DNA of 64,000 nt, from contig NC_135207.1 in assembly GCF_050948175.1 (NCBI RefSeq), positions 6,041,501-6,105,500 of the forward strand. Reading direction: 5' to 3'. Shown piece after piece: positions 27,901 through 39,608 of the stretch. The stretch is from Xylocopa sonorina (taxonomy: Eukaryota > Arthropoda > Insecta > Hymenoptera > Apidae). A model generated the notes under the pieces. That model did not search any database and was not told where the DNA came from. It saw only the letters and a list, made by a program, of their open reading frames with translations. Position 1 is the first letter of the stretch. The number at the start of each line of letters is the position of its first letter. The translations under genes were made by a program, and so were the position numbers.

Positions 27901-30900
27901 TGGTTCCCTAGGTTCTATAACGATCACGGCTCAGACGCAAGAAACGTTTGAAACGGACGTATTAATAGGCAGGTATCTGTGTATCGCAAGCGAAGAGACA
28001 CGTAACTCCTGGCGGAAGGTAATTAAAAAAGCCGAACGCATGCTGGCGGACCGGTGCTGGCGTCGCCAGGGTCAACCGGTCGCATCGCTCGCCGTTTTGC
28101 AAGGCCGCGTATGTGTTCTATGCAACCGATAAATAACAGATCCGCGGTTGTACGACCGCGTCGAAGACCGGATGCCGGAGGGAACACGCGGAATAGCCGC
28201 ATGTTGATCAGAAGTACCGCAAGGAACAATATCGTTTTCCCCCTCGCGGCGTCTCCGCCACAATGAAACGGATCCACGCCACGTCCGTGGTGTGGAGCAG
28301 AAGTCGTAACCCGCGGGTTCTTTTTCTCAAACCCAATCAGCATAACGGCCAGTAGAAATTGAGTTTCATTGGACGAACTCTAGACATTTCTCGCTGTACA
28401 CCATTTTCCTTCAAGCGAAACACGAAGACTTATATGAAACCTCGCATGCGAATCAATAATGTAACGATCGTGCACAGGTTCTCGTAAAACCGATATTGAA
28501 AGTGAAGTTATCGATGGAAGTACCATGAACTTATAGCGCGAGTGCTATGTTTCTTTAATCAAACAGCCTAGCAGCAACTTTCTTTCAAATTCACGTATAG
28601 GGAAGCGCGGCAATTAACTTAATTTCATCTTCGAATTGCAATTACGAAGCTGAAAAGTTTCAGATTTAATAAACCTACCGCGGATCTTTTAATGCGTACC
28701 GTACAACTACTGTAGATAACAACCATCACCGACTCGTTCCTCGGCTTTATGATTACCCGTAATTATCCTGTCCTAACCACTCACTGTCTCGACTACTTTA
28801 ACAGCAAACCGCCTAACAGGCGTGATAATCGAGCAGATTCGCTGGACATTTCTTGCCATTTAACGTAACCGCATCCGCGAACGAACTTTATATACACCCT
28901 CCTTTCTCCATTTTCCTCTTCAACCCTGTAAAACATTGAACGCTTATCCTCAATTTAATGGACACCGCGAGGCGTTTATGCCAATTCTCGAGAATACAGT
29001 TTCCGTTTTCCGTCTGTCAGCGCGAAGTTAGTGGAAACGGGATATAAGATAAGAATTCAGCAGGAAGCTGTGCCAAGATATCGGTACTTGCTTACCGCCG
29101 CGAGCAACTGTAGCCGCGCGATTCCCATTCGAGGATGACAGAATCGATCGGAGAGAGGGGCACGGGGATCACTTTCGAGTATTCGTCGTGGTTCGACTGA
29201 GGTCAGGGTTTATCGGCGCGGATCGTCCCGCGTTCGCCTGGATCCCGGGACCAACCTCGCCGATCGTTAATCAACGACTCGTTATCCGACGCCCGATCGT
29301 GGACGGAACTCTATGGTAGCAAAGGCCGTGCGCGGTCCTCCTACGAGCGAATAGGGTCGTCGAGACGGTAGCTACCGGCATTAATTATAAATCGTCCTCA
29401 AGGATCTTTTAACGAGGCATACAGGTCGATCAAGAAAGCCTCGGTGAGAGAGGGTCTCGCCATTTCGTTCTCTGATGAAAGTGAGAAGACAATCGTGCGT
29501 TTCATGGCTCTGTACTCTCTCCAAATATTGAACGATCGATTTAACTTGGGTAATAAATATCGTATTGGCACGCAAACGGGTTATGACAATATAATTTTAC
29601 AAATACTCCTTGGAATAACCGTACAAATATTTTTTAATCACAATTGAATTTCATTAACTATCTACGCTGGTGATAAAACACGTATCGTCGCTTTTTAATT
29701 GTCAGAGGTAATTAGGAAAACGATCCATTTAGTTTATCACCGCGAACAACTTTACGCTTTGGTTTATAATAGCCTCATTAACAGGTGGTGCTTGGAAACG
29801 GTATTATGGCTGCATGTGATAAGACTCGAAGTTGCCGAACAACTTTGGTCGCCGTTAATAGTCCGTGAAACGCCGATATCAGACATGCGCAGCGATATGG
29901 GAAAATAATTCCTAACTATTCCTTCGTCCCTGTTTATAATCCGTGAAACGGTGATAGGAACCGTTCATGGTTACAGCGGATCATTTGTACTGCAGTAATT
30001 TCTTGTCTGGCACTTCGTCGTGAAAAAAGTGGAAATACCTTGAAAATGAAATACGATAGCAAAGTTATATACGTGTCTACAAATTGTTCAATCATCCTTA
30101 AATAAATTTTAAGGGATGATTCCAACAAACGAGACAAGAAATACCCTTCAAAACTGACGCCTGATCGATTTATGCCAAAGCATCGACAAATTTGCCAACT
30201 TCCGTCTGAAATGATTGCACGTTAGTGAGCAAACAGGATTATTATGTCCGCGACCTGGTTTCCATTAGAATCACGCGAAGAGTGAAACTGTAATGGACAC
30301 CAGCCACGATTTACATCCTGCGGTCGTGATTCCGTGCTACGAGCTCATCGTCCGCAAGAACGTCCCGTGGAATAGCCCTAATCGACCGCAAGCTCACTCG
30401 TTACGTCCAATTGAGTGCACTTTCACGCAAATTCCCCTAGATCACTAGGATTTTACCCGTACTTATCCGAGCATTAACCTTAATGCAATTCTTCATCAAA
30501 CCTGCCTCCTGCGATAACGACACCCTCGTCTGCGCTTGTCCTCTCCTTCCCTTATCGATCTCTTCGTTAGATCGTTCGAGGTCCGCGCGACGACCTCGAA
30601 CGTGGATAACGTTACGCGTAAAGGTAATTAACGTCGAACGAAAATCGTGTGACTCGAACGATGCGGGTACCATTTAAATGATTCAGGCGATTGGTAAAGA
30701 CGCTCGGGTAAATCTAGGCGATCAGGGTCGCGACCTGGGATCGGTGAGTACGCGCAGCCAGCTCGTGACATTTTCTCTTTTAGGCCACACGTGTCGTTTT
30801 ATACGGACATGCGTGTCCGGCGATGAAAGCAGACGAAAGATCTACGAGGCTCTCTTCTCCTTTTGGCTTTCTCCTCGAGCAACAATGTTGCTCTACTAAA

Positions 30901-33900
30901 CGGTGGCCAGAGCGTGCGAGGAGTTCCGTCGGTTTTAATTTGTGGGACACTTCCGGCTTGCTCGGATGATTGGATGTGGTACCTCCAAATGGGAAGATAT
31001 TTGCATGGGGTTGCACGAATAGCAAAGAAATTGCTGTTACAATTCACGTTGAAGTCAAACGGGAAGAGAAACGTGGCGCCTTGAAGTTGTTAAAAACGTC
31101 TACGAGTTTGCAAGTTCGATTTTCTGTATAATATTTCTCGGTATAAAATTCTTGACACCAGTGCGTGCTTCGTTCCCACTTGTTCTCCAGTTACTTTTAC
31201 TCCGTTCGAAGGGTAGCCTTCCGCTGTCGCATAAATTCGACGTTAGATGATGCCGAGATGATCCAAACAGCTCAGCGTCGGGCAATCAAACGGGAGCCGC
31301 GTTCGTTTTATCGCAATGTTTTAAGTAGGCGATTTCTATACCGCATACGGGATCCTTTGGAATAAATCTGTCCCACGGAAATCAATAAACCAGCTCTCGA
31401 AACGGTTACTGTCGCACAAATTCGTGACGGTCCACGTCGAAAAGATCTAATTTCTTTCGAGAGGATCATAAAATGATTTTTCGAGATTGAATTGCTAATT
31501 TCGTGTTAACGGTCCGTGTTTTTTTTATAACTGTAGACGGTCGTCCGCAATTTCTTAAATTCAATCGTTCCTGTTAAAAAAATCCTCCATTCCACGAGAA
31601 GTGATGATCGCCGGATTTTAGAGGCCCTGGAAAAAGTCTGCGATTCCCGTCGAAAAAAAACAGTTTCCTGGAGTGACTCGTTCTACTAATTTTCAGACAG
31701 CCTAACGGACCACGAAGTAGGTATGTTAGATGAGATTAAACCCTGATAGACGAAAAAGTATTATCCTATTGCATTCTCCAGTTAAGGAACCGGTACCATG
31801 TTCGTCGCAATTAGCAATCTTGTCGACTTAAGTAGAATTCAGCCTCTAAATGTAAAACCTCCGGGTTCCCCCCTCTTGTTTTTCGACCCCTATAAACAAC
31901 GAATCGATAAAGGATTCGCGCGAGACACGCTCCTCTATCAATAAGAGCTAAATCGGTAAAGACTGATAAAGATTTATTTCCTGAAAAGAATCGTTAAGCT
32001 AGTAGGCATAATTTCAAGTTCTTCGCGTAGAGATATTAAATGAAAACTCTTTCAAGAGGCTAATCACATACGATTCTTTTAATAAAATATTTCCGGAGTT
32101 CGATAGGGAATTCGTGTGTTTGCATTTCGTTAGAATAATTGAATGTTCCTCAAAAGTATTAATTTTTTGAGAGAAGACTATTTTCTCTACAGTAGAAACA
32201 AAAATTAGGAGATACGATTAAACGGCAAAAATACGATAATTCCAACAGACACGATACAAGTTAATATCGACACACGTTCTCAATACTGTCCAATTGTTTG
32301 CGTGAACCTGCACCAAAACCAGTTCGAACGTTTACGATCCGTTTTATTGGGCATCATATTTTTTCTGCGAGCAGGTCGACTGCCGGGAACGAAATCATTA
32401 AACGTTTAACGAGCGGTCCTCTTCGTCGCGGCTTGACTAACGATCCTTAATTACGAATTAAATCGCGCGTAGCTCTTCGGCTGATAGTTGAAAAATTTTG
32501 AAGGCGTGGAACCAGCTTCGTGGCAGTCTCGTAATCTCGAGGAGATCTCCATAATCGATGTCGTGCAATAACCCTGCCAGAGAGACGTACCCACATTTGA
32601 GGCAGACGGCACGGACGCCTTGCGAAACTTAATTTTTAACACGTAACACTTACTTCCTTGGAATATCGTCTCACTAAAATTCTCAACGTAGCCGCGTTCA
32701 TACGAAATGCGACGATTTGCGATTCAAATGCAATCACCTCTGCGTTCGGATCATCGCACTTTCGCGCGGTGCATCCCAACTTCTCGAACCAGCTGGATAA
32801 TTGTACCGTGTTCAGATAACTGCAGGCGATACGGCGATGAAAATTGCGAGCTGTGCTGTGCGTACGAAATTGTCAGTCACGATGAAACGCGAACTTCCAC
32901 GGGAGGAACATCTTTGCTTGTTCTCGCGCTTGAGATACTCCTCCCTGCGTCTAGATGGACGACTCAATAAACTTGAACGATCCTCGTATGGCACAGCCCT
33001 CGTTAGCAAACTTTGCTTAATGCAAGCTTAAATAATCGCATCTGTTCTTCTCCATTCAGAGTGCAACGTTGCTGGCTTCGTCAGTGGTGCCGGCCAAGTC
33101 GAGAGGGTGCCGTACGTGTTTCTACCCCAACGTGGACAGATAATCTATCCTCACGCGGAAATCCGGTTTGAAGGTAAGTCGAGGCGACGAAGGATCGACG
33201 CTCCAAGATAGAACCTTCAACTTACGATCATTCGCAAGGACTCGACGACCACTTTCAAAGTCGTTCGAGTCCCTCGAAATTTCAACGATTTGAGCAACGT
33301 TAAAAATACCGTTTCTATGTGTCGAACAAAGGTGTGACCACGCCAGTATGCGGAATAACCGGGGCCCAGCAACTGGGCCGAGCGGGATGGTCAGAGCTGA
33401 GAAATCTTTCGGACACGGAGCCACCCTTCAGGCTATTTCGTGACGAAGGGAGGACGTTCCTGCAGGTTGGTTTGCGTACAACGGTATATTATAAAATAAG
33501 TCATCATCGGCGTCAAAGGAGGCGATGTCATAATAAACATCGCTTAAACTGCGCCTCCTTAGACTTATCCCAAGCCGAAGAGTTACGAGTCCTCTGGTGC
33601 AACACGTTTTCCAAGAACCTGTATGATTTACGGCAACGGGCCACTCGTGTTCAGCTTGAACTTTGATACAAACATATTTCAGAATATTAATGTTTCGATT
33701 ACGTGGATGGTTCGAAAATACTTTGGTACAGCCGACGATAATTCTCATTTCTCTAAGTATTTTGTACGAACTTATTATCTCGCGGAAATGCCACGTGTCC
33801 AGGAGTGTCAACCGTTTTTTCAGGACGCACACGGTGCCACCGTCAGGCCTGTAATAGATTGGAGTGAAAAAAGACGCATTTGTTCGGTCGTGTCTGGAAT

Positions 33901-36900
33901 TCCATTGGACTTACCGTACACTTGCCCCGACGAAATGGGCTGTTCGAAATTGATACAGTGAAAATTCCGGTTTGCCAAGCGATCCTCAACGTTACACCGC
34001 GGCTCGCATTAAGTGCTCGCTATAATTGAACGTGTCGCGCAGCTCCTTCTTTTTTTCAACCTTAAACATTGTTCCAAATCTGAAGAGAATTCTATTCTCG
34101 TAGACGATCCGCGAGGGGTGATAACTGTCCGCTTTAACAAAAGACGAGCCATTGACATTACTCTAGAAATTTGCGAGTGTTCTTTACAAAACATCGTAGT
34201 TAGCAAGGAATCATATTAACAATACCAACGCTACAGCTTCATTTCATTCGAAGAGATTGCCTGACACGTTCGTTACGTTTCGTTCTTTTTGCAATTAATC
34301 CCAGAGGGAGATTCTTGCCCGCGACGACTTTCTGCGGTCGAATTTAATGCGAAGGATGACGAGAAGGGTGTCGTTATTCCCCGTGGAACTGTTGATTGAC
34401 CCGGCAAATGAACGCCGCACCGTGGTTAATTCGAGGCAAACGAACGATATACAACCACCCGGCGCGTCCACGTGGTACTTATAAAGCCTCTGATGTAAGG
34501 CTAATAAGGGATCGCTCGTGAAAACGCGCGGATAACCGAAACTGGACGCGATGCTCAGATTAAATCTGCCAGAGACACACAAATCGGGGATAAGGAAACA
34601 CGCGGATTCGATCGAATCGTCCCTATAAAACCTCGAACGGAGGACGCATCGGAAGGAGCGCTTCGCCAGGTCGTCGTTTCCTTCTGGCCCGACAGAAGCG
34701 TTGATGAGTCCTTAGTTTCAATCTCATTTCTTATCTACGCTGGATCTTTCATTATCGCGGTTCCAAAGTGTAATTTCTTGGCGGACGAAATTACACGGTC
34801 CAGGACAAGAACGAACGCGAACTGAACAGTGAAAATTATAGTTTGGCCCGCGAACGCTTTGATTAAATATAAGTTACATGGTTATTATAGCTGGATTGTT
34901 ATTTGGATGATTTACGATGCAATTTACGCAATTCACTTTGCTTTCGATGAATATCGAATCAGCCGATCGAGTCACCCTCATTGTCAAGACGCAGCGAATC
35001 CAGCAATCTTGCCTTTACCCACGTATACGCGGCTGTATAATTAAGACTCTTTTCTTCCTGAATTCAGGCATTAATGAGGTGCTGCCGTCATCTGAGCTAA
35101 ACGTGTCGGAAAATAATTAAGTGCTTTCTGTATCAACCAAGACTTACTTGTACCTGTTGCGTTGATAAAAAAAAAAATGCAGATTACTCCTTGGCGAAAT
35201 CTCACCTTGCAACTCGGAATTAGCAATTTTTATACGACGTTGATTGCATCATCAGATCAGCTGACATTCTCCTCGCTGCTTTTGATCGTGGGGTCGTATA
35301 CATCAGAAACAGTCGAGTTCAGGCTTGCACTGCAACATGATAATAAAATGCATAGATAAGAATTTGTGGATATATCTACGAATCGTCTCTGTCGGATTTG
35401 TAATGTACAATACTCATCGAAGCATTTCTTTCAGTGGATAGGGGAAACTGGATTAAGAGAAGCAGCGGAGGGACGAGTGGTGACGGCCAAACTCGTCTGC
35501 AGGGACGCCTCGCCAACGTCGAAGCTGCCTGGTGTCTTCACCCCGTGCGTGGCTTTCAGGGTGGCTGGTTCACCCTCTAAAAACAGTCAGTTTCGGTCTA
35601 TTGAAATATGTTTCGCCTACTTTCCTCATGCGTTCTATACTCGAACGAATATAACTCTTAGAATAGCGTCAAATCATTGCACGTTTCATTCGAGAAATAT
35701 AGTATTCGGATACGTTTTCTTATACTTCCATTTCTTTTCTGTACAAATCCGAAGAAAACGTCCGCGTTCAGCTAATACGAAAGTTTCGTTTCTCTCCGTC
35801 CTCAGACGTGCGAGAAGTGATGTTCTCCTCGACAACGCAACTCTCCCAAGGGCTCTCCACCCTGGAGTACACGGCCATCGGTCTCTCGTCCGTGGTTCTC
35901 GCCCTGATCTACGTCGCGAGCGTGTCCTTGTACCTGCACAGCAAGAAAGCGAAACGAAAGATCATTAAAAACCCGGAGCTGGGTTTGACGGCTGGTCGCG
36001 AAGGGAGCGGGCTGGTAAAGAGCAACCCTTTGCTAGCCGCCTCGAGGCACTTTGAAAGCGACACTAACAGTGCCCTAACGGAGAGCGATATCGGGGATGA
36101 TCTTCCACAGAGTGACGGTGAACAGGGATGCGAAAATGTGCGTGAAAAGTTCTTTAACTCTAGAACTACTACTTTTTCCTTCGCTTATAATATTTCTCCT
36201 AATATCATTTCGAATGGATCGGAGAAAATTGTTGGTGGTTCTAATGTTTGAAGTATTCCTCTTCTTCTTCCATTTAACGTTTAACAAATTTGTATTTCTT
36301 GCTCGCGAGCAGATCACATCGGCTGTCGTTCATCCTCACTACGTTTACACGGAACAATCCGAGAGCTGTTTCGGGTCTGGATCGATACTGGGCGAGAGGC
36401 TACCAGAAGAGGATGTACGAGTGGTGGAAACGGCGGATAATCCGCATCAGCAGGACGTCCCCGTGTTACCAGGTGCCCAAAGGAGAAAGCTGTACTTCAA
36501 TCCTGCTTATTTCGATAGGCAACTGCTCCTCGTAAGCGAATCAGTTCGATAAACAGAGATGAACGTACAGTAAATTCGAGAGATGTTCCCGTGCATAACA
36601 TTTGAGACCTAAATTATTGATTAACTAACCAAGATAATATCATTGTGCTTCGTATTTAGGGATAAAATATATTTACTTACTTTGTCACGTATTTTGATAA
36701 GTACGCGATAATTTAAAGACAGCCCGGCATCTTTCTAGGCGCCCCCTCCAGCAGCCATCGAGTTCCTTCTCAAAATCCGGGAAGTCATCTCAATCGCCAA
36801 GCACAAGATGGCAGCGAAACGATTCGTTCCTACTCTCGTGGGTTAGTTTACAATTTCTTCTTCTCTCTGTTAAAGGAAAAACGAATTAGAAGAATAATTT

Positions 36901-39608
36901 GGATACATTTAAAAGCAGTACTGCAAATGACTAGAAATATTCAATGATAACTGTACAAACCCGGACCGTAGGCTAAAGCTTGACACGGTTTCAACCGCTA
37001 ATTTACCGGTAATTAATTAATTACCAACGATTCAGGCATTCCGGAAGAGGAGAGCAGCATGGAACGCTGCGACTCGACAGGCAAGAATCAACCACAATCA
37101 GCCTCGAATTCCGCACAAGAGTCCATCGCCAAGTCACGGAAGTCGCAACGGTGCACCGGATGCCCCGGCTGCACGGACCCGTTCAGAAATACGTCGGCGT
37201 TCACGGAATCCGATCAGCCAATTCCGTTTGAGAGCAAAGTTCGAGCGTGGCTGGAGGACGTCAGGGCTGGGCCTCAGCGGCGCTGGCGTGACGCGGAGGA
37301 GGCTCGAAAGACCCTGCAAGAGAACACCAGGAGCTTCAGCAAGAATCTGGAGTACTTGAAAGAGCTGGCGAAACAGGACTTGGACCTGGACGCGAAATGC
37401 TTGGCTGGCAGACTTCTCTCCTGGAAAGACAATCCGTCGATGGTGAAGACGTTCCAGGATGTGACCAGGAGCGAGATCCTGGGCATGGACGAACGACAGA
37501 GCGTCTCGAAGCGTTCGACCAAATCGATGTTCGAAGAGTCGAACTATTACTCGGTGACGAACAGAGATTCCTCGGTCGGTGAGAACGGCAACGACGCGCT
37601 TAATGCAAAAGTGAGGAAAGCCATTGAGAATTCGTTCATCAAGCAGATGGAAGAGAACGCAGCTTTAGAGGACGATACCGCGAAGACAGAGGACGTCAAA
37701 GAAGAGAAAATCGTGATCCCCAAGGAGAAAAATGACGTGGAAAAAGAGAAGACGGTCAACGACGATGTTCCATCGCGGAAGGGGATGAAGAAGCCTAGCG
37801 GAGATTCCATACCACCGAAGAAAGACCTACCAGACATGATCAACGAACTTCCAAACACGAAAAATACGGCGAAACGTATTATGGACGCTGTGATCCGGGA
37901 AATGGTGGACGCAAAGGTGCTGGAGCATCATTCGAGATCGGAGAACGTCACGGATTACGAAGTGGACAGCTTGGAGCGTTCGAAGTGCAGCAGAAAGTCC
38001 TCGATTTCCCCAGAGTCCACGGATCAGTCGAGCCCGGCGTTGTCCACAGCCCTGCCGATGGACGAAGAGTTAACTATGCAGAATGCAGTGATCAATACCA
38101 GAACCAGAGAAATGATAATGTGCGACAAGCTGAACAAGGACATCCTCGAGAAGAACTATTACAATAACCTGCCGGAATTGGTCTCCTCGCAGAGGTCGGA
38201 GAGTTACTCGCTGGTCAGCGAGGTGTACGTGAACGACGGCTACGACAGCCCAGCCTGCAGCGACGATTCTGGCCCAGAGATCCAATACGAGCCGGAGAAC
38301 CCCGGGCATTTGACGATCAAAGTGCAAGATTCACCGGAGAATTACGTGAAACAGGACGAATCCGAGTACGAGCCCGATACGTTGGACAGAAAGCCCATGA
38401 AACTGAAGATCAACGACGACACGAATTACGAGAAGGAAATCTCCGACGAGGTCTACGTGGACTCCCTCGAGAGACCAGCTCAGATACTGCTGAAGAGCAA
38501 AGGTAGCTTCCGGGACCAGGATTCGACGAGGAACGGATGCAACCTGCAACGCGGCTACGGTAGCCTCCGAGAGATCTACGAGGCCAGGCTGAAATCGAAC
38601 TCCAGAGAACTGTCCGGAAGCACGAAATCGTTGAACGGACACTTGGAAGCCAGCATGTCCTGGAGGAAGTGCAAGTATCTGACCCCAGAGGCTAGGCAAT
38701 TGAAGAGACAGCGGCAGCCGAGTAACCAGCCGGACGTGGTGCCGCTGCCACCCACGGAGAACATCTACGAGCAACCGAAACCCCCGCGGCGGGTGAAAGA
38801 CGGGAAATTATCGTCGAACTCTCTCTCAAAAAACGACTGGGACAGGAGTCCTCCCGAAGCGGGTAACCCTACGACCAGCAACGGCACTCCTGTCCCCGGC
38901 AACCACACCGACGTAGGGGCCACTGAGAGTCCTTGCCCTGGCGGACCTCGCAAGCAGTCCGAGGAATTAACAGCAAGATGTACACACCAAGTGGAAAGGC
39001 ACGCGAAAGCTGGCGGTTCCGCTCGAGCCAAGTCGAAATCGAATCCTGCACCGTGGACCGATTGTCAGAGGGAGAAAAGGAAGACTCTGGACCAGTGTCG
39101 CGGACAGGACTGTCAGAGGAGGCACAGCGAATTTCAGAATTGCAAGAGGCATCCGACCAAATCATCAAAGAGTTGCGAGTCGACGAGCGATCTCGCTAGT
39201 CGACTGCCCGGTTACCAACAGCTACGGATGAAGATAGAGGACAGCGGGTATCTGAGCAGCACCGACAGCAACTGTTCGCACAAGCAGCTGCTCAAGCACG
39301 AGGTGAGCAGCGTCTCGGAGACGGACGAAACCGAGTCTGTCTGCGACGGAGCCAGCGAGAGCGGTGCTGAGAGCGTCGGGACGGACAGCGTGTTCTTTGG
39401 GAACTTCCGCAGGCTCTCGGACGCGTGCAACTTCTCGAAGAGCGTCGACTCGGGCGTGGAGATCGGTGCGCAGGAGACGTGCATGCAATTTAGAGGTATT
39501 AGAGGTGAAAACGGTGGTCTGGAAAGGGCGAACTTCAGCACCAGCGATAGCGAGACCGAGAGCTTCATCACGGTTCTGCCACCTTGCGCACCTGCGAAGC
39601 CAATTTAA
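21943..39608 (+). CDS. Single-pass membrane protein with signal peptide and large cytoplasmic tail; possibly Shavenoid
   Basis: Eight coding exons: 21943-22054, 22674-22844, 33060-33173, 35442-35585, 35806-36137, 36313-36531, 36739-36841, 37036-39608 (TAA). They sum to 3768 nt, 1255 residues. Residues 1-20 are a signal peptide (MRLLVLVLASCL..RC). The short ectodomain (about 21-200) has a Cys-rich stretch with CTCQC and the sequon NNS. Residues about 201-224 form one membrane helix followed by a basic KKAKRK stop-transfer. The remaining 1000 residues are charged, low-complexity cytoplasmic tail, mostly in the last 2.57 kb exon, with a proline-rich PKPPRR motif beside ENIYEQP (SH3/SH2-type sites) and many acidic Ser clusters. 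The exon 4 ends are the least certain: I chose an acceptor at 35440-35441 and donor GTCAGT at 35586 because they keep phase 1 and the GC3-rich frame. The architecture fits insect Shavenoid, which is needed for actin-based hair formation, but that name rests on general memory and not alignment. Confidence 0.75.
22845..33059 (+). other. 10.2 kb intron 2 of the membrane-protein gene
   Basis: The donor is CACG|GTAAGC at 22845 and the acceptor is TTCTCCATTCAG ending at 33059; both sides are phase 1, so the coding frame passes through. The intron is much longer than any other here and is CpG-rich. No frame inside shows coding character. Long introns early in insect developmental genes often hold enhancers; that is an inference for this one. 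Confidence 0.7.
33516..33560 (+). other. Nested short hairpin inside intron 3
   Basis: AAGGAGGCG (33516-33524) pairs with CGCCTCCTT (33552-33560), and alternatively GCGATGT (33522-33528) pairs with ACATCGC (33537-33543). ATAAGTC and GACTTAT flank the outer stem. The perfect stems are short, so it is not a convincing microRNA precursor. Confidence 0.35.

Noticed and set aside
35366..35968. 200-residue continuous frame across exon 4 and intron 4
   Set aside because: Only its first part follows GC3-rich codon use; after about 35585 it reads intron, and the true exon 5 uses another frame.
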